DNA of 64,000 bases from Oenococcus oeni DSM 20252 = AWRIB129. Its GTDB lineage: Bacteria > Bacillota > Bacilli > Lactobacillales > Lactobacillaceae. Position numbers and translations under genes: made by a program. The stretch is from assembly GCF_000372485.1 (NCBI RefSeq), contig NZ_AQVA01000001.1:124001-188000 (forward strand). Direction: 5' to 3'. Shown here in pieces: positions 1-8,596 of the stretch. Within the stretch, counting starts at the first letter, position 1. Every line of letters begins with the position of its first letter. The notes under the pieces were generated by a model, which made no database searches, had not been told where the DNA came from, and saw nothing but the letters and a program-made list of their open reading frames with translations.

Positions 1-680
1 AACAGGTGGCTCGCAGAATCATTTATACGGTCATCGTAGCGGCGGTACTTTATACCTTGTTTGCAATTGTTTTGACTGGAAGGGTTAATTATACGAAATT
101 AAATGTCAGCGATCCGGCTTCGTTTGCCTTTACTTTCGTCGGTCAAAAAGGGTTGGCTTCGGTGATTGGAATCGGTTCGATGATTGGCATGTTTACGGGT
201 GTTTTAGCCTTGGTGTTTGCTTCTTCTCGTTTAATTTATTCTTTTGGTCGCGATGGTTTGTTACCAAATTTTATTGGGAAAATTTCCGGTAGCCAACATG
301 TGCCCTTTAATGCGCTTCTGATTGCTGGTGTGGTTGAAATTATTTTGGCCGGCTTTGTGCCTTTGTCCTATCTTGCTTCTCTAATCAATGCAGGTACCTT
401 GGCGGCTTTCACATTTGTTAATTTTGGTATCATACCGCTCCGCCATCGGACAGATTTACCAAATGAAAACGGTTTTCGGGTACCTGGTTATCCAATCATT
501 CCAATTATTGGTGGTTTAACAAGTTTCTTTTTTATAACTCAGTTAGAGACAAAAACCTTGGTAATGTTTGGCGTCTGGACATTGGTTGGTTTATTGATCT
601 ATTTCACCTATGGAGTTCGTCATTCAATGGTTAAAGAAAGCAAATTTGACCAGTCAATAATTAAAGAAAATAATGCTTGA
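1..680 (+). CDS. APC-family amino-acid permease, C-terminal part (5' truncated by window edge)
   Basis: The reading frame is open to the left edge, so only the last ~226 residues are present. The protein is highly hydrophobic, with about six membrane segments. The motif FGRDGLLP after a transmembrane segment, followed by a loop ending in VPFNALL, is typical of the amino acid-polyamine-organocation (APC) superfamily, cationic amino acid transporter/YfnA-like branch. It would be a cytoplasmic-membrane amino-acid symporter or exchanger. The substrate cannot be read from this fragment. The tail is short and charged. The tRNA-Gln promoter overlaps its stop codon. Confidence 0.85.
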   Translation, partial: QVARRIIYTVIVAAVLYTLFAIVLTGRVNYTKLNVSDPASFAFTFVGQKGLASVIGIGSMIGMFTGVLALVFASSRLIYSFGRDGLLPNFIGKISGSQHVPFNALLIAGVVEIILAGFVPLSYLASLINAGTLAAFTFVNFGIIPLRHRTDLPNENGFRVPGYPIIPIIGGLTSFFFITQLETKTLVMFGVWTLVGLLIYFTYGVRHSMVKESKFDQSIIKENNA

Positions 681-706
681 ATTTTCATTAGATATCATGT
701 TAAAAT
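677..706 (+). promoter_or_regulatory. Probable promoter of tRNA-Gln
   Basis: TTGAAT (677-682), an 18-nt spacer and TAAAAT (701-706) lie 14 nt before the first base of the tRNA. The -35 overlaps the stop codon of the upstream permease gene. Confidence 0.45.
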
Positions 707-719
707 GATATTTTGTTAG

Positions 720-792
720 TGCCCTTTGGCCAAGTTGGTAAGGCAATGGCTTCTGGTGCCATCATGCGCTGGTTCGAGTCCAGCAAGGGCAA
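720..792 (+). tRNA. tRNA-Gln (anticodon CUG)
   Basis: A full cloverleaf can be folded. The acceptor is 720-726 with 785-791 (7 of 7 pairs, including the U1-A72 pair typical of tRNA-Gln). The D stem is 729-731/742-744, the anticodon stem 746-750/758-762, and the T stem 768-772/780-784 with a TTCGAGT loop. The anticodon loop 751-757 gives CTG at 753-755, which reads CAG (Gln). The 3' CCA is not encoded. It stands alone rather than in a tRNA array and has its own promoter and terminator. Confidence 0.93.
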
Positions 793-801
793 TAGTTAAT
801 T

Positions 802-839
802 AAAGCTGGCATGTTTAAGTAAAGACATGCTAGTTTTTT
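802..839 (+). terminator. Rho-independent terminator after tRNA-Gln
   Basis: A 13-bp stem (802-814 with 825-837, two G-U pairs, top GCATGT/ACATGC) with a 10-nt loop is followed by a T tract. Confidence 0.8.
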
Positions 840-1308
840 AATACACAAAATAAATAAAGTGCAACGTGTGTTAGCAATTTTTGCTTAATAATTTGGATCT
901 TGACAAACTCCTGATACAAGGTTGTATATAAAGTTCAAAAATAAAAAATATGCTGTTTAATTGTTATGGTTTTGCGCCCCGTCGATTGCTGATCTTTATC
1001 TTTATTTAAATTAAAGACACCGTTGATCAATTTCACAACTGAAAATGGGAGATAACGTTATTTTAGACAAACAAGATCGTCCGATTTTCAAAATGTATAA
1101 TGAGAAAGGGATAAGAGTTATTTTTAAATAAAAGGAATTAGCTTTTTAATATTCAGTGGATCTTGGAGAATCAAGATTTCATTATTTTTTATTCGAGACA
1201 GATTGTTATATGTTGCTTTTTTGACAATAAAAGCTCCCGTTAACAAAGTTTTTTATTTTTATATCGGTAATTATTGGGTGTGCTTTAAGGTCTAATCTGT
1301 TAATCAAT
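840..1308. other. AT-rich intergenic region, ~470 bp
   Basis: No convincing gene. A possible promoter has TTGACA at 900-905 and TGTATA at 923-928 (17-nt spacing). A 28-codon ORF at 1045-1131 begins MGDNVILDKQ; it has no Shine-Dalgarno site and its frame is closed just upstream at 1024, so it may be a decayed remnant. The rest is A/T-rich leader for the membrane protein that follows. Confidence 0.4.
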
Positions 1309-2928
1309 ATGTTTATTCAATTATTTATTATCTTTTTAACAATTATTGGAATATTCTTCTTAAATCGTTCCAGCTTATTTAAAAATCGTTCACAATATTT
1401 TCGAATAGCTGCCATGTCAATTATTTTCCTGACGGCTTTTATTAGAATATTTCGCTATAGTTCGATAATGGGACTTAATTTGGACGAAGCAATGGGTGGC
1501 TATAATTCCTGGAGCTTGGCCCACTACGGTGTTGATTCGGCTTTAAATCGTAACCCTGTCTATTTGTATGCTTGGGGCACGGGCATGAACCTTCTTTATC
1601 CCTTGATCAGCGTTCCTTTTATAAAATTGATCGGGCTTAGTTTGGTCGCTTATCGTTTACCGATGGTAATTCTCAGCATCGGATCGATTTTTTCTCTTGT
1701 GGTTGGAATGCTGATGTATAAATTACCGAACAGATTGATTTTGCTGAGTTTGGCAACCGTTTTTCTTAGCCCTTGGTCAATTATGGCTAATCGTTGGGGC
1801 TTGGAGAGCAATCTTTTCCCAATTATTTTCACTTTTGCTGCTTCGGCCTTTTTGCTTTTTTTAAGTAAACAGGCAAATCATCCGAAACAAGCAAAAATGT
1901 ATCTCTATATCTTTGCTTTTTTAATTGCTCTTAGCGCTTATGCTTATTCGAATAATTGGTTTATGCTGCCGTTTTTCGTTTGCGGGATTTTTGGATATTT
2001 ATATCTAAAGAAAAAAGCGTCTCTTAAAAGCCTGTCGGCACCTGCTTTTTTGATCTTGTTGATCATTTGGCCACTTTTATTATTTGCCAAAATTAATTAT
2101 TTTTCGGGGAAAACATTCAAAATATTATCTTTGACGATCCCAAAACTTTCAAGCAGTCGTAGCAATTCGGAATTAATTATTGGTCATGGAAATATTTTTT
2201 ATTCGATTTCGAATAATATTTTCAAGTTTATTAAGCTAATGGTGACTGGGAATGATCATCTTATCTGGAATTCTTTACCTCAAATCGGTATTTTATATCC
2301 TTTTATGTTTATATTCTGTATTGTCGGTATTGTAATTGCTTTTAAAAAACGCAACGATTGGGATAACTTTATGTTAATTTCTTTATTATCCTGTTTCCCA
2401 ATTGTCATGATTATTAAAATCAATGCAAATCACTTGAATGCGTTAATGTTGCCGATTTTATATTTTGAGGCGCTCGGTCTTTATTATTCGCTAAAAGGGC
2501 CGATCCTTAAGATGGCATTCACAATAGTTTTTTCTCTTTATTTTGTTACTTTTTCTTTCTTTTATTTTCATGCCGATCAAACTTTGCTAACACAGGGAAG
2601 GACCTTAACACCCTCGATTTTGGGCAAAGCGATTCGATTTGCCAATAAAAGCAAAGCGAAAAAAATTTATATCACTTGTCTGCCGAAGGGTGGATATGTG
2701 ATTCCACGCTTTTATTGTCCAATTAGTCCGGTTGCTTTTAATAAAGAAAAACCCAATGTTACTTTTAAAACTGAATCGAATTATAAATCTTATGGCAAGT
2801 GGTATTTTAAGCAACCAAAAAAGATGAGCAATAATTCTGTCCTGATTGTTAAAAAGGGTCAAAAACTTCACTTCAGGCTGAGAAATAGACACAAGAAAGA
2901 TTTCGGGCAATATCGTGTTTACTACTAA
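1309..2928 (+). CDS. Polytopic membrane protein, GT-C glycosyltransferase-like (PMT/ArnT type)
   Basis: 539 aa with about eleven hydrophobic segments and a basic C-terminal domain of ~110 residues. The first outward loop (about residues 50-65) carries LNLDEAMGGYNSW. An acidic Asp-Glu pair in this position is the hallmark of GT-C glycosyltransferases that use polyprenyl-phosphate sugars (PMT/ArnT/Pfam DUF families). The role is probably transfer of a sugar to a wall polymer, lipid or protein on the outer face of the membrane. ATG start; no strong Shine-Dalgarno site. Another GT-C-like gene follows within ~20 nt, so the two form an operon. Acceptor and sugar are unknown. Confidence 0.6.
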   Translation: MFIQLFIIFLTIIGIFFLNRSSLFKNRSQYFRIAAMSIIFLTAFIRIFRYSSIMGLNLDEAMGGYNSWSLAHYGVDSALNRNPVYLYAWGTGMNLLYPLISVPFIKLIGLSLVAYRLPMVILSIGSIFSLVVGMLMYKLPNRLILLSLATVFLSPWSIMANRWGLESNLFPIIFTFAASAFLLFLSKQANHPKQAKMYLYIFAFLIALSAYAYSNNWFMLPFFVCGIFGYLYLKKKASLKSLSAPAFLILLIIWPLLLFAKINYFSGKTFKILSLTIPKLSSSRSNSELIIGHGNIFYSISNNIFKFIKLMVTGNDHLIWNSLPQIGILYPFMFIFCIVGIVIAFKKRNDWDNFMLISLLSCFPIVMIIKINANHLNALMLPILYFEALGLYYSLKGPILKMAFTIVFSLYFVTFSFFYFHADQTLLTQGRTLTPSILGKAIRFANKSKAKKIYITCLPKGGYVIPRFYCPISPVAFNKEKPNVTFKTESNYKSYGKWYFKQPKKMSNNSVLIVKKGQKLHFRLRNRHKKDFGQYRVYY

Positions 2929-2948
2929 AAAAGTTGGTTGAAAATAAT

Positions 2949-4214
2949 ATGGCTATAAAAAATATTAAAGAAAAAGAACTTCAACGCGAGTCGGAATTTG
3001 AAAAAAGAATAATTGTCTTTTCTTTTTTAGTCATGTATTTGTTGGCCGTCTTTTTTATCAGCAGCGTTATGGATGTTCGACGTTTTAATATTCCCTGGGC
3101 TTTAGAGATTCCAAAAAATTATTTCAACATTTACAGCAGTAAAATTCACCCGTTAGTTAACTACCCACCTTTAATCCCTTTGATATTAGGTGTAATTGGT
3201 TCCTTCTTGAACTTCGTTCATATCTCGCTGGGTCTGAGAGGATTACCTTTTTATTTTTTATGTAACGGTTTGGTAAAGCTACCTTCCTTGATTGGCACTT
3301 TTGCCTTTATTACTTGGCTTAAAAAAGAACGGTCTTCATTCAACGGAAATAATTGGCCTTTGGTCTTACTGTTTCTTTGTTCACCGGCTTTGTTTCTCAA
3401 TACCACTGTTTGGGGGCAATTTGATGTAATCAGCGTGATTACGCTGATTTTGTCTTTTTATTACTTGGAGAATAAACATGTTGAACTTGCATCTTTTTGG
3501 ATGGCGGTCTCATTATTATCGAAACTTCAGGCAGTCTATTTTTTCCCAATCTTTGTTTTATTCCTAATCATTCACTATAAACTTCTTGATTATTTGAAAT
3601 CTTTTATTACCGGCAGTCTGACTTTTCTTGTTCCTTGGTTTCCTTTGATGATTATTAATCATGACTTTTTCTTACCGATTAAATTATATTTAAATGGAAG
3701 CGGCCGTTATTTAGCTATTAACGATCATACTTTTAATTTTTGGTCGGTTTTTTATCCTTATTCGGTTAAATTGCTGCCAAAAGTTAACGACGTTTTTGCT
3801 TTCGGTCTTACTTTTAAGAATTTGAATTTTCTGATCTTGTTGATCATTCTTGCGATAATTTTCTTAATGATTTTGCGTTTTCATTTCGATTTGAATGAAG
3901 CTTTATTAATGTATTCGTTATGGATTTTTACTTTTACAATGCAACAACATGAGAGATATGAAATCCCAAGTCTTGCATTTATTTTCCTGATCCTTATTTT
4001 AAAAAAGGATCGTCAAAGCAATTTAGCTTATCTACTGATTTTTGGCGCTTTGAATATTTTAATTTTCTTTAATCAGTTGAATGTCTATTTGTCCCACGCG
4101 GCTGAGATTTCTTTTGGCAGTATTTTTGTACTCATTGCTTCAATTATCTCGGTCTGTTTAACAATTACGATTTCTGTCTACTTAGTATTCAAAGATAAAT
4201 TGGAAACAAATTAA
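2949..4214 (+). CDS. Polytopic membrane protein, GT-C mannosyltransferase-like
   Basis: About 421 aa with ~10 membrane segments. The motif WGQFDV after the fourth or fifth segment and QQHERYEIPS near the C-terminus resemble GT-C enzymes of the mannosyltransferase/DUF2029 kind, where Q-H-E-R-Y is a conserved loop. It lies directly behind the previous GT-C-like gene and probably acts with it in building a surface glycan. The start could also be TTG at 2934, only 5 nt past the upstream stop; ATG 2949 is preferred because neither has a good Shine-Dalgarno site. Function is inferred from topology and motifs only. Confidence 0.6.
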   Translation: MAIKNIKEKELQRESEFEKRIIVFSFLVMYLLAVFFISSVMDVRRFNIPWALEIPKNYFNIYSSKIHPLVNYPPLIPLILGVIGSFLNFVHISLGLRGLPFYFLCNGLVKLPSLIGTFAFITWLKKERSSFNGNNWPLVLLFLCSPALFLNTTVWGQFDVISVITLILSFYYLENKHVELASFWMAVSLLSKLQAVYFFPIFVLFLIIHYKLLDYLKSFITGSLTFLVPWFPLMIINHDFFLPIKLYLNGSGRYLAINDHTFNFWSVFYPYSVKLLPKVNDVFAFGLTFKNLNFLILLIILAIIFLMILRFHFDLNEALLMYSLWIFTFTMQQHERYEIPSLAFIFLILILKKDRQSNLAYLLIFGALNILIFFNQLNVYLSHAAEISFGSIFVLIASIISVCLTITISVYLVFKDKLETN

Positions 4215-4298
4215 TTAATAAAGTTTTTTCCGGCCAATATATTTTCAGATTTATAATATCTTAAAAATAGATTCGCTTAGATCATAAATTTGCTATTT

Positions 4299-4329
4299 AA
4301 AAAACTGTTGCGATTACAACAGTTTTTTT
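4299..4329 (+). terminator. Rho-independent terminator of GT-C pair
   Basis: Inverted repeat AACTGTTG / CAACAGTT with a 6-nt loop, flanked by A and T runs (T7 on the 3' side). Confidence 0.85.
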
Positions 4330-4496
4330 AGGCACAAAATTCATTCAATAAAAATACAAACATCAAATGTTTTTTTAAGTAGGTATTAAAAAAATATGGG
4401 TTTAATTCTTTGATAATCGCAACTCATTTTTTAAGATAATTTCTTCTAAATAGTTGCTATACTTGGGTTTTTAAATCTTGTTGTTTTTTGTAAAAC

Positions 4497-4526
4497 TTGA
4501 CAAGCGTTGGATATTTATGGTAAAAA
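4497..4526 (+). promoter_or_regulatory. Probable promoter of opp operon
   Basis: A perfect -35 TTGACA (4497-4502) is followed 18 nt later by TAAAAA (4521-4526), a weak -10 preceded by TATGG. It sits about 60 nt before oppD. Confidence 0.45.
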
Positions 4527-4581
4527 CAACACTAATAATTTAAATTTGTAAGTTTTAATTTAAGGGGAGGAATTAATTAAT

Positions 4582-5604
4582 GTGGCAACTGAAAAAATTT
4601 TAGACGTAAGGGATGTTAGCACGGCCTTCAAAATCGATGGCCATTTTTATGATGCCGTCACTCACGTAAATTTACAAATAAAAAAAGACGAGATTCTTGC
4701 AATTGTGGGTGAATCCGGTTGTGGAAAAAGTACTCTGGCTACAACGATTATGGGTCTGCATGATCCGGCAGAAACGAAAATTTCCGGTGAAATAGACTTT
4801 GAAGGAACCAATTTGGTTGGATTGCCTGAAGACAAATACAACAAGATTAGAGGAGCCAAAATCGGCATGATCTTTCAGGATCCTTTGTCATCATTAAACC
4901 CGTTAAAAAGAGTTGAAGATCAAATAAAAGAAGTGATGGACTATCATACTGATCTGTCTTCCGAAAAGAAGCATGCTCGAGTAATTGAGCTGCTTAGTCA
5001 AATGGGAATTGTTAATCCTGAACGGACCGCTCATCAGTTTCCGCATGAACTTTCCGGTGGAATGCGGCAAAGAGTGGTCATCGCAATTGCAATCGCCTGC
5101 AAACCGGATCTTTTAATCGCTGATGAGCCGACAACTGCTTTGGATGTTACGATTCAGGCTCAGATTCTGGATGTTTTGTTAAATATTCAAAAAGAAAATC
5201 ATGCCGGAATTGTTTTGATTACCCATGATTTAGGTGTTGTTGCTCAAACAGCTGATAAAGTCGCTGTTATGTATGCCGGACAAATTGTTGAATATGGTTC
5301 GACAAAACAAATTTTTAAAACACCAAAGCATCCTTATACGCGGTCTTTATTACGTTCGATACCACAGTTGGGCGGCGAGAGCGATGATTTATATGTAATT
5401 TCCGGTAATGTTCCTTCGCTGCAAAAAATGCCCGCGAGCGGAGACCGTTTTGCTTCCAGAATTCCATGGATTCCAGCTTCCGATCATGAAAAGAATCCGC
5501 AGATGCACGAGGTAAGCAGTGGTCATTTGGTTCGTTGTACCTGTTATAAGAGTTTTTATTTTCCTGATCAAAAGAAAAAGAAGGTCGCAAATGAGCTTAA
5601 TTGA
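4582..5604 (+). CDS. oppD: Oligopeptide ABC transporter ATP-binding protein OppD
   Basis: 340 aa. One of two cytoplasmic ATPases that energise peptide import. Walker [10 protein letters not shown] (~residues 44-52), Q-loop region [11 protein letters not shown], signature LSGGMRQRV, Walker B plus Glu in [11 protein letters not shown], and the switch His in LITHDLG are all present. The C-terminal ~80 residues match the oligopeptide/dipeptide transporter extension ([16 protein letters not shown]). The start is GTG 4582; the ATG at 4580 is out of frame, and the GGGGAGG run lies upstream at good distance. It overlaps oppF by 14 nt. First gene of oppDFBCA. Confidence 0.95.
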   Translation: MATEKILDVRDVSTAFKIDGHFYDAVTHVNLQIKKDEILAIVGESGCGKSTLATTIMGLHDPAETKISGEIDFEGTNLVGLPEDKYNKIRGAKIGMIFQDPLSSLNPLKRVEDQIKEVMDYHTDLSSEKKHARVIELLSQMGIVNPERTAHQFPHELSGGMRQRVVIAIAIACKPDLLIADEPTTALDVTIQAQILDVLLNIQKENHAGIVLITHDLGVVAQTADKVAVMYAGQIVEYGSTKQIFKTPKHPYTRSLLRSIPQLGGESDDLYVISGNVPSLQKMPASGDRFASRIPWIPASDHEKNPQMHEVSSGHLVRCTCYKSFYFPDQKKKKVANELN

Positions 5605-6559
5605 GATTAATAATTTAAAAGTTCATTATCCGATTCGTTCAGGTTTTTTCAATCGTGTTACCGACTCGGTCAAAGCAGTTGATGGAATTAGTTTCAATAT
5701 CGAAAAAGGGCAAACATATGGTCTAGTCGGCGAATCAGGATCGGGAAAATCGACAACCGGGAAATCAGTTGTCGGTCTTGAGAAAGTTACTAGCGGTTCG
5801 ATTCTCTACAACGGCGTCGATATTACCAGTGAAAAAAACCGAAAAAAATTGAATTATAACCGCGATGTACAAATGATTTTTCAGGATTCTCTTTCAAGTT
5901 TGAATCCAAGAAAACGAATTGAGGACATTATTGCCGAACCATTAAGAAATTTTGAGCATTTGAGCAAGAATGAAGAAAAAATGCGTGTCCTTCGTTTACT
6001 CGACATCGTTGGTTTGAGTGTAGACGCCTTGTATCAATATCCTCACCAGTTTTCCGGTGGACAAAGACAAAGAATCGGTATTGCCAGAGCCGTAGCTACA
6101 AATCCAAAATTGATCGTTGCTGACGAACCGGTCTCTGCCTTGGATCTTTCTGTTCAGGCCCAAGTTTTAAATTTTATGAAAAAAATTCAAAGAGAATTCG
6201 GAATCACATACCTGTTCATTTCTCATGATTTGGGTGTTGTTCGCCATATGTGCAATAACATCGCAATCATGAACAAGGGAAGGCTGGTCGAAGTCGGTAG
6301 TCGTGATGATATTTATAATCATCCTTTACACATATACACGAAACGACTACTGGCTGCAATTCCCCAAATCGATGTTGATCATCGGGAAGAGCACCGTGAA
6401 AAAAGGCTTCAGATTGAAAAAATATATCAGGAACAGTCCTCGAAATATTATGATCAAAATGGTTTGGCTTATCCACTAGTTAAAGTTTCTTCTATGCATA
6501 GTGTTGCTTTGCCACCTCAGGAAGCCAAGAAATATTCAGAAAAAGAGGTGGAAGTATAA
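5591..6559 (+). CDS. oppF: Oligopeptide ABC transporter ATP-binding protein OppF
   Basis: 322 aa from ATG 5591; the frame is open further upstream, but the protein family begins at [10 protein letters not shown]. Second ATPase of the Opp complex. Walker A GESGSGKST, signature FSGGQRQRI, Walker B IVADEPVSALD and switch ISHDLG are intact. The C-terminal ~60 residues are charged and species-specific. The gene start lies inside the oppD end (14-nt overlap) and its stop overlaps the oppB ATG by 1 nt, so translation is coupled. Confidence 0.95.
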   Translation: MSLIEINNLKVHYPIRSGFFNRVTDSVKAVDGISFNIEKGQTYGLVGESGSGKSTTGKSVVGLEKVTSGSILYNGVDITSEKNRKKLNYNRDVQMIFQDSLSSLNPRKRIEDIIAEPLRNFEHLSKNEEKMRVLRLLDIVGLSVDALYQYPHQFSGGQRQRIGIARAVATNPKLIVADEPVSALDLSVQAQVLNFMKKIQREFGITYLFISHDLGVVRHMCNNIAIMNKGRLVEVGSRDDIYNHPLHIYTKRLLAAIPQIDVDHREEHREKRLQIEKIYQEQSSKYYDQNGLAYPLVKVSSMHSVALPPQEAKKYSEKEVEV

Positions 6560-7518
6560 TGTGGAAAACAATTTTACGCAGGATTTTAATAATGATACCG
6601 GAAATTATCATATTAAGTATTATTGTTTTCCTGCTTGCTAAAGCAATGCCCGGAGATCCCTTTACCGGATCAATCAACCCGCGCGCTGGAGTTGCACAAA
6701 TTCATCATTTGATGGAAGTAAACGGTTTGTACGATCCTTGGTACCAACAGTATTGGAATTGGGTCGTTCACTTATTCCATGGAAATCTGGGTGAAAGTTA
6801 TCAATATAACGAACCTGTCACACGCATAATCGGTCAAAGAGCTGTCAATACTTTATGGCTATCTTTGTTCACGGTGGTATTGACTTACTTAATTGCTTTG
6901 CCGATGGGGATTTATGCCGGACGTCATGAAGGAAAATTGCCGGATACGGTTATCCGTTTTTACACTTATGTGACCTATTGCATTCCTTTTTTCGTAATCC
7001 TGGTTTTGGGGATCTGGATTTTTGGCTATGTTTTAGGTTGGTTCCCAACAACTGGATCGGTTTCTCCGACCGCTAATGGCACTTTTGCAACGATCGGATC
7101 AAGATTCTATCATATGCTTTTGCCTGGCATACTGGGAGCTTTGTTTGGAACAGTCAACATTGTTCAGTATTTGCGTTCTGAAGTTGTCGATGCTAAATCC
7201 TCCGATTACGTTCGGACTGCACGGGCGAAAGGAGTTCCGATCAACGATATATATCGGCACCATATTTTTAGGAATTCCTTACTACCGATTGCAGCTTTTG
7301 CTGGTTACTCGATTACCGGATTGTTAAACGGCGCTATTTTTACCGAAAGTGTTTTTTCCTATCCTGGAATGGGATTATTATTTGTAAATTCTATTTCTTA
7401 TCGTGATTACACGGTAATAACTGCACTGGTATTACTATTTGGAATTCTTAATATCTTTGGGACCCTTCTATCAGACATAATTTTGAGCATAGTGGATCCT
7501 CGGATCAGGATCGAATAA
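6559..7518 (+). CDS. oppB: Oligopeptide ABC transporter permease OppB
   Basis: 319 aa membrane permease with six predicted segments. The N-terminal pattern ending AMPGDPF is typical of OppB/DppB. The cytoplasmic EAA loop reads TARAKGVPINDIYRHHIFRNSLLP, the docking site for OppD/F. The C-terminal VDPRIR is characteristic. ATG overlaps the oppF stop by 1 nt. Confidence 0.95.
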   Translation: MWKTILRRILIMIPEIIILSIIVFLLAKAMPGDPFTGSINPRAGVAQIHHLMEVNGLYDPWYQQYWNWVVHLFHGNLGESYQYNEPVTRIIGQRAVNTLWLSLFTVVLTYLIALPMGIYAGRHEGKLPDTVIRFYTYVTYCIPFFVILVLGIWIFGYVLGWFPTTGSVSPTANGTFATIGSRFYHMLLPGILGALFGTVNIVQYLRSEVVDAKSSDYVRTARAKGVPINDIYRHHIFRNSLLPIAAFAGYSITGLLNGAIFTESVFSYPGMGLLFVNSISYRDYTVITALVLLFGILNIFGTLLSDIILSIVDPRIRIE

Positions 7519-7531
7519 GGGGGTAAAGGAG

Positions 7532-8479
7532 ATGAAACAAACTGGTGAAAATTATGAAGAAATCTCAACTGAAGATTTAAAACGCTTATCAAAACAAGCT
7601 GAAAAAGAGGCAGCGCCATCGGCTGGACGAATAATTTGGAATGAATTCAAAGCCGACCGTCCGGCTTTGATTGCCTTGGTAATCGTTGTGGCCTTTATTC
7701 TCTTTGTTGTAATTGCATCTTTATTTATCAATACATCAAAAATGATGGAAACCAATATTTTGGATTATTTCGATGCTCCTTTTAAAGATGGTTTTCTTTT
7801 AGGAGCTGATGCCGGTGGTCGTTCGATTGCCCAACAATTGATTGTCGGTTCGAGAAATTCAATCGGAATCGCTTTGGGGTTGACTGTGATTTCCTCGACT
7901 TTCGGAATTGCTTGGGGGCTTATTTCCGGATATTTTGGCGGTTTTGTCGATTGGGGCATGCAGCGTGTCTATGATTTTATGATGATGCTGCCAATGACGA
8001 TGATGATTATTGTCATTGTGACAATAATCAATAACTACAATGCAGTAACTTTGACATTGATTTTTTCCTGCTTTTATTGGTTGGGGACTTCCAGACTGAT
8101 TCGCTCGCGAACACTTGCAGAATCTAAAAAAGACTATGTTGCTGCTTCGATTACTTCTGGTACGAATCCTTGGAAAATTATTTTTCGAGAAGTGATGCCG
8201 AATATTTCCTCTTTGATTATTGTCGATACGACTTTATCTTTCGCCGAAAACATTGGGGTTGAAACTGGTCTTTCGTATTTGGGATTTGGGTTACCGGCTC
8301 AAACACCCTCCTTGGGAACTTTGATTGCGAATGCCAATGATCCGAACAATATTACCGAATATTGGTGGACTTGGTTTCCTGCAGCTTTAGAGATCATTAT
8401 CTTGTGTTTGGCAATTAGCTATATTGGCCAAGTTGCCAGACGTGCTGCTGATTCTTCGCAACGCAAAAGCAACAAATGA
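7532..8479 (+). CDS. oppC: Oligopeptide ABC transporter permease OppC
   Basis: 315 aa, partner of OppB. It has an ~50-residue cytoplasmic N-terminus, then six membrane segments. The motif LGADAGGRSIAQQLIVGSRNS is the OppC/DppC periplasmic signature (usually LGTDxxGRD), and an EAA loop includes AASITSGTNPWKIIFREVMPN. AGGGGG at 7518-7523 is the likely Shine-Dalgarno site (8-nt spacing); a second purine run AAAGGAG abuts the ATG. Confidence 0.95.
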   Translation: MKQTGENYEEISTEDLKRLSKQAEKEAAPSAGRIIWNEFKADRPALIALVIVVAFILFVVIASLFINTSKMMETNILDYFDAPFKDGFLLGADAGGRSIAQQLIVGSRNSIGIALGLTVISSTFGIAWGLISGYFGGFVDWGMQRVYDFMMMLPMTMMIIVIVTIINNYNAVTLTLIFSCFYWLGTSRLIRSRTLAESKKDYVAASITSGTNPWKIIFREVMPNISSLIIVDTTLSFAENIGVETGLSYLGFGLPAQTPSLGTLIANANDPNNITEYWWTWFPAALEIIILCLAISYIGQVARRAADSSQRKSNK

Positions 8480-8596
8480 AAAATCTGTCATTTAAGGAGA
8501 TGATGCCAGCTGAAAAGTTTTTTAAAAATGAGTCAATTTACAACATAATTTTGAAGAGTTAGTTTACTTATAAAAAAATATTTGTGGGAGGTAATA

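Larger units (their letters stand above)
4215..4581. other. Intergenic region between GT-C pair and opp operon
   Basis: 367 bp, very AT-rich. It holds one terminator (4299-4329), the opp promoter (near 4497-4526), and a strong Shine-Dalgarno run AAGGGGAGG at 4562-4570. Nothing else was recognised. Confidence 0.5.

Noticed and set aside
1045-1131. 28-codon ORF in the gap before the GT-C pair
   Set aside because: No Shine-Dalgarno site and no recognisable family; listed only as part of the intergenic description.
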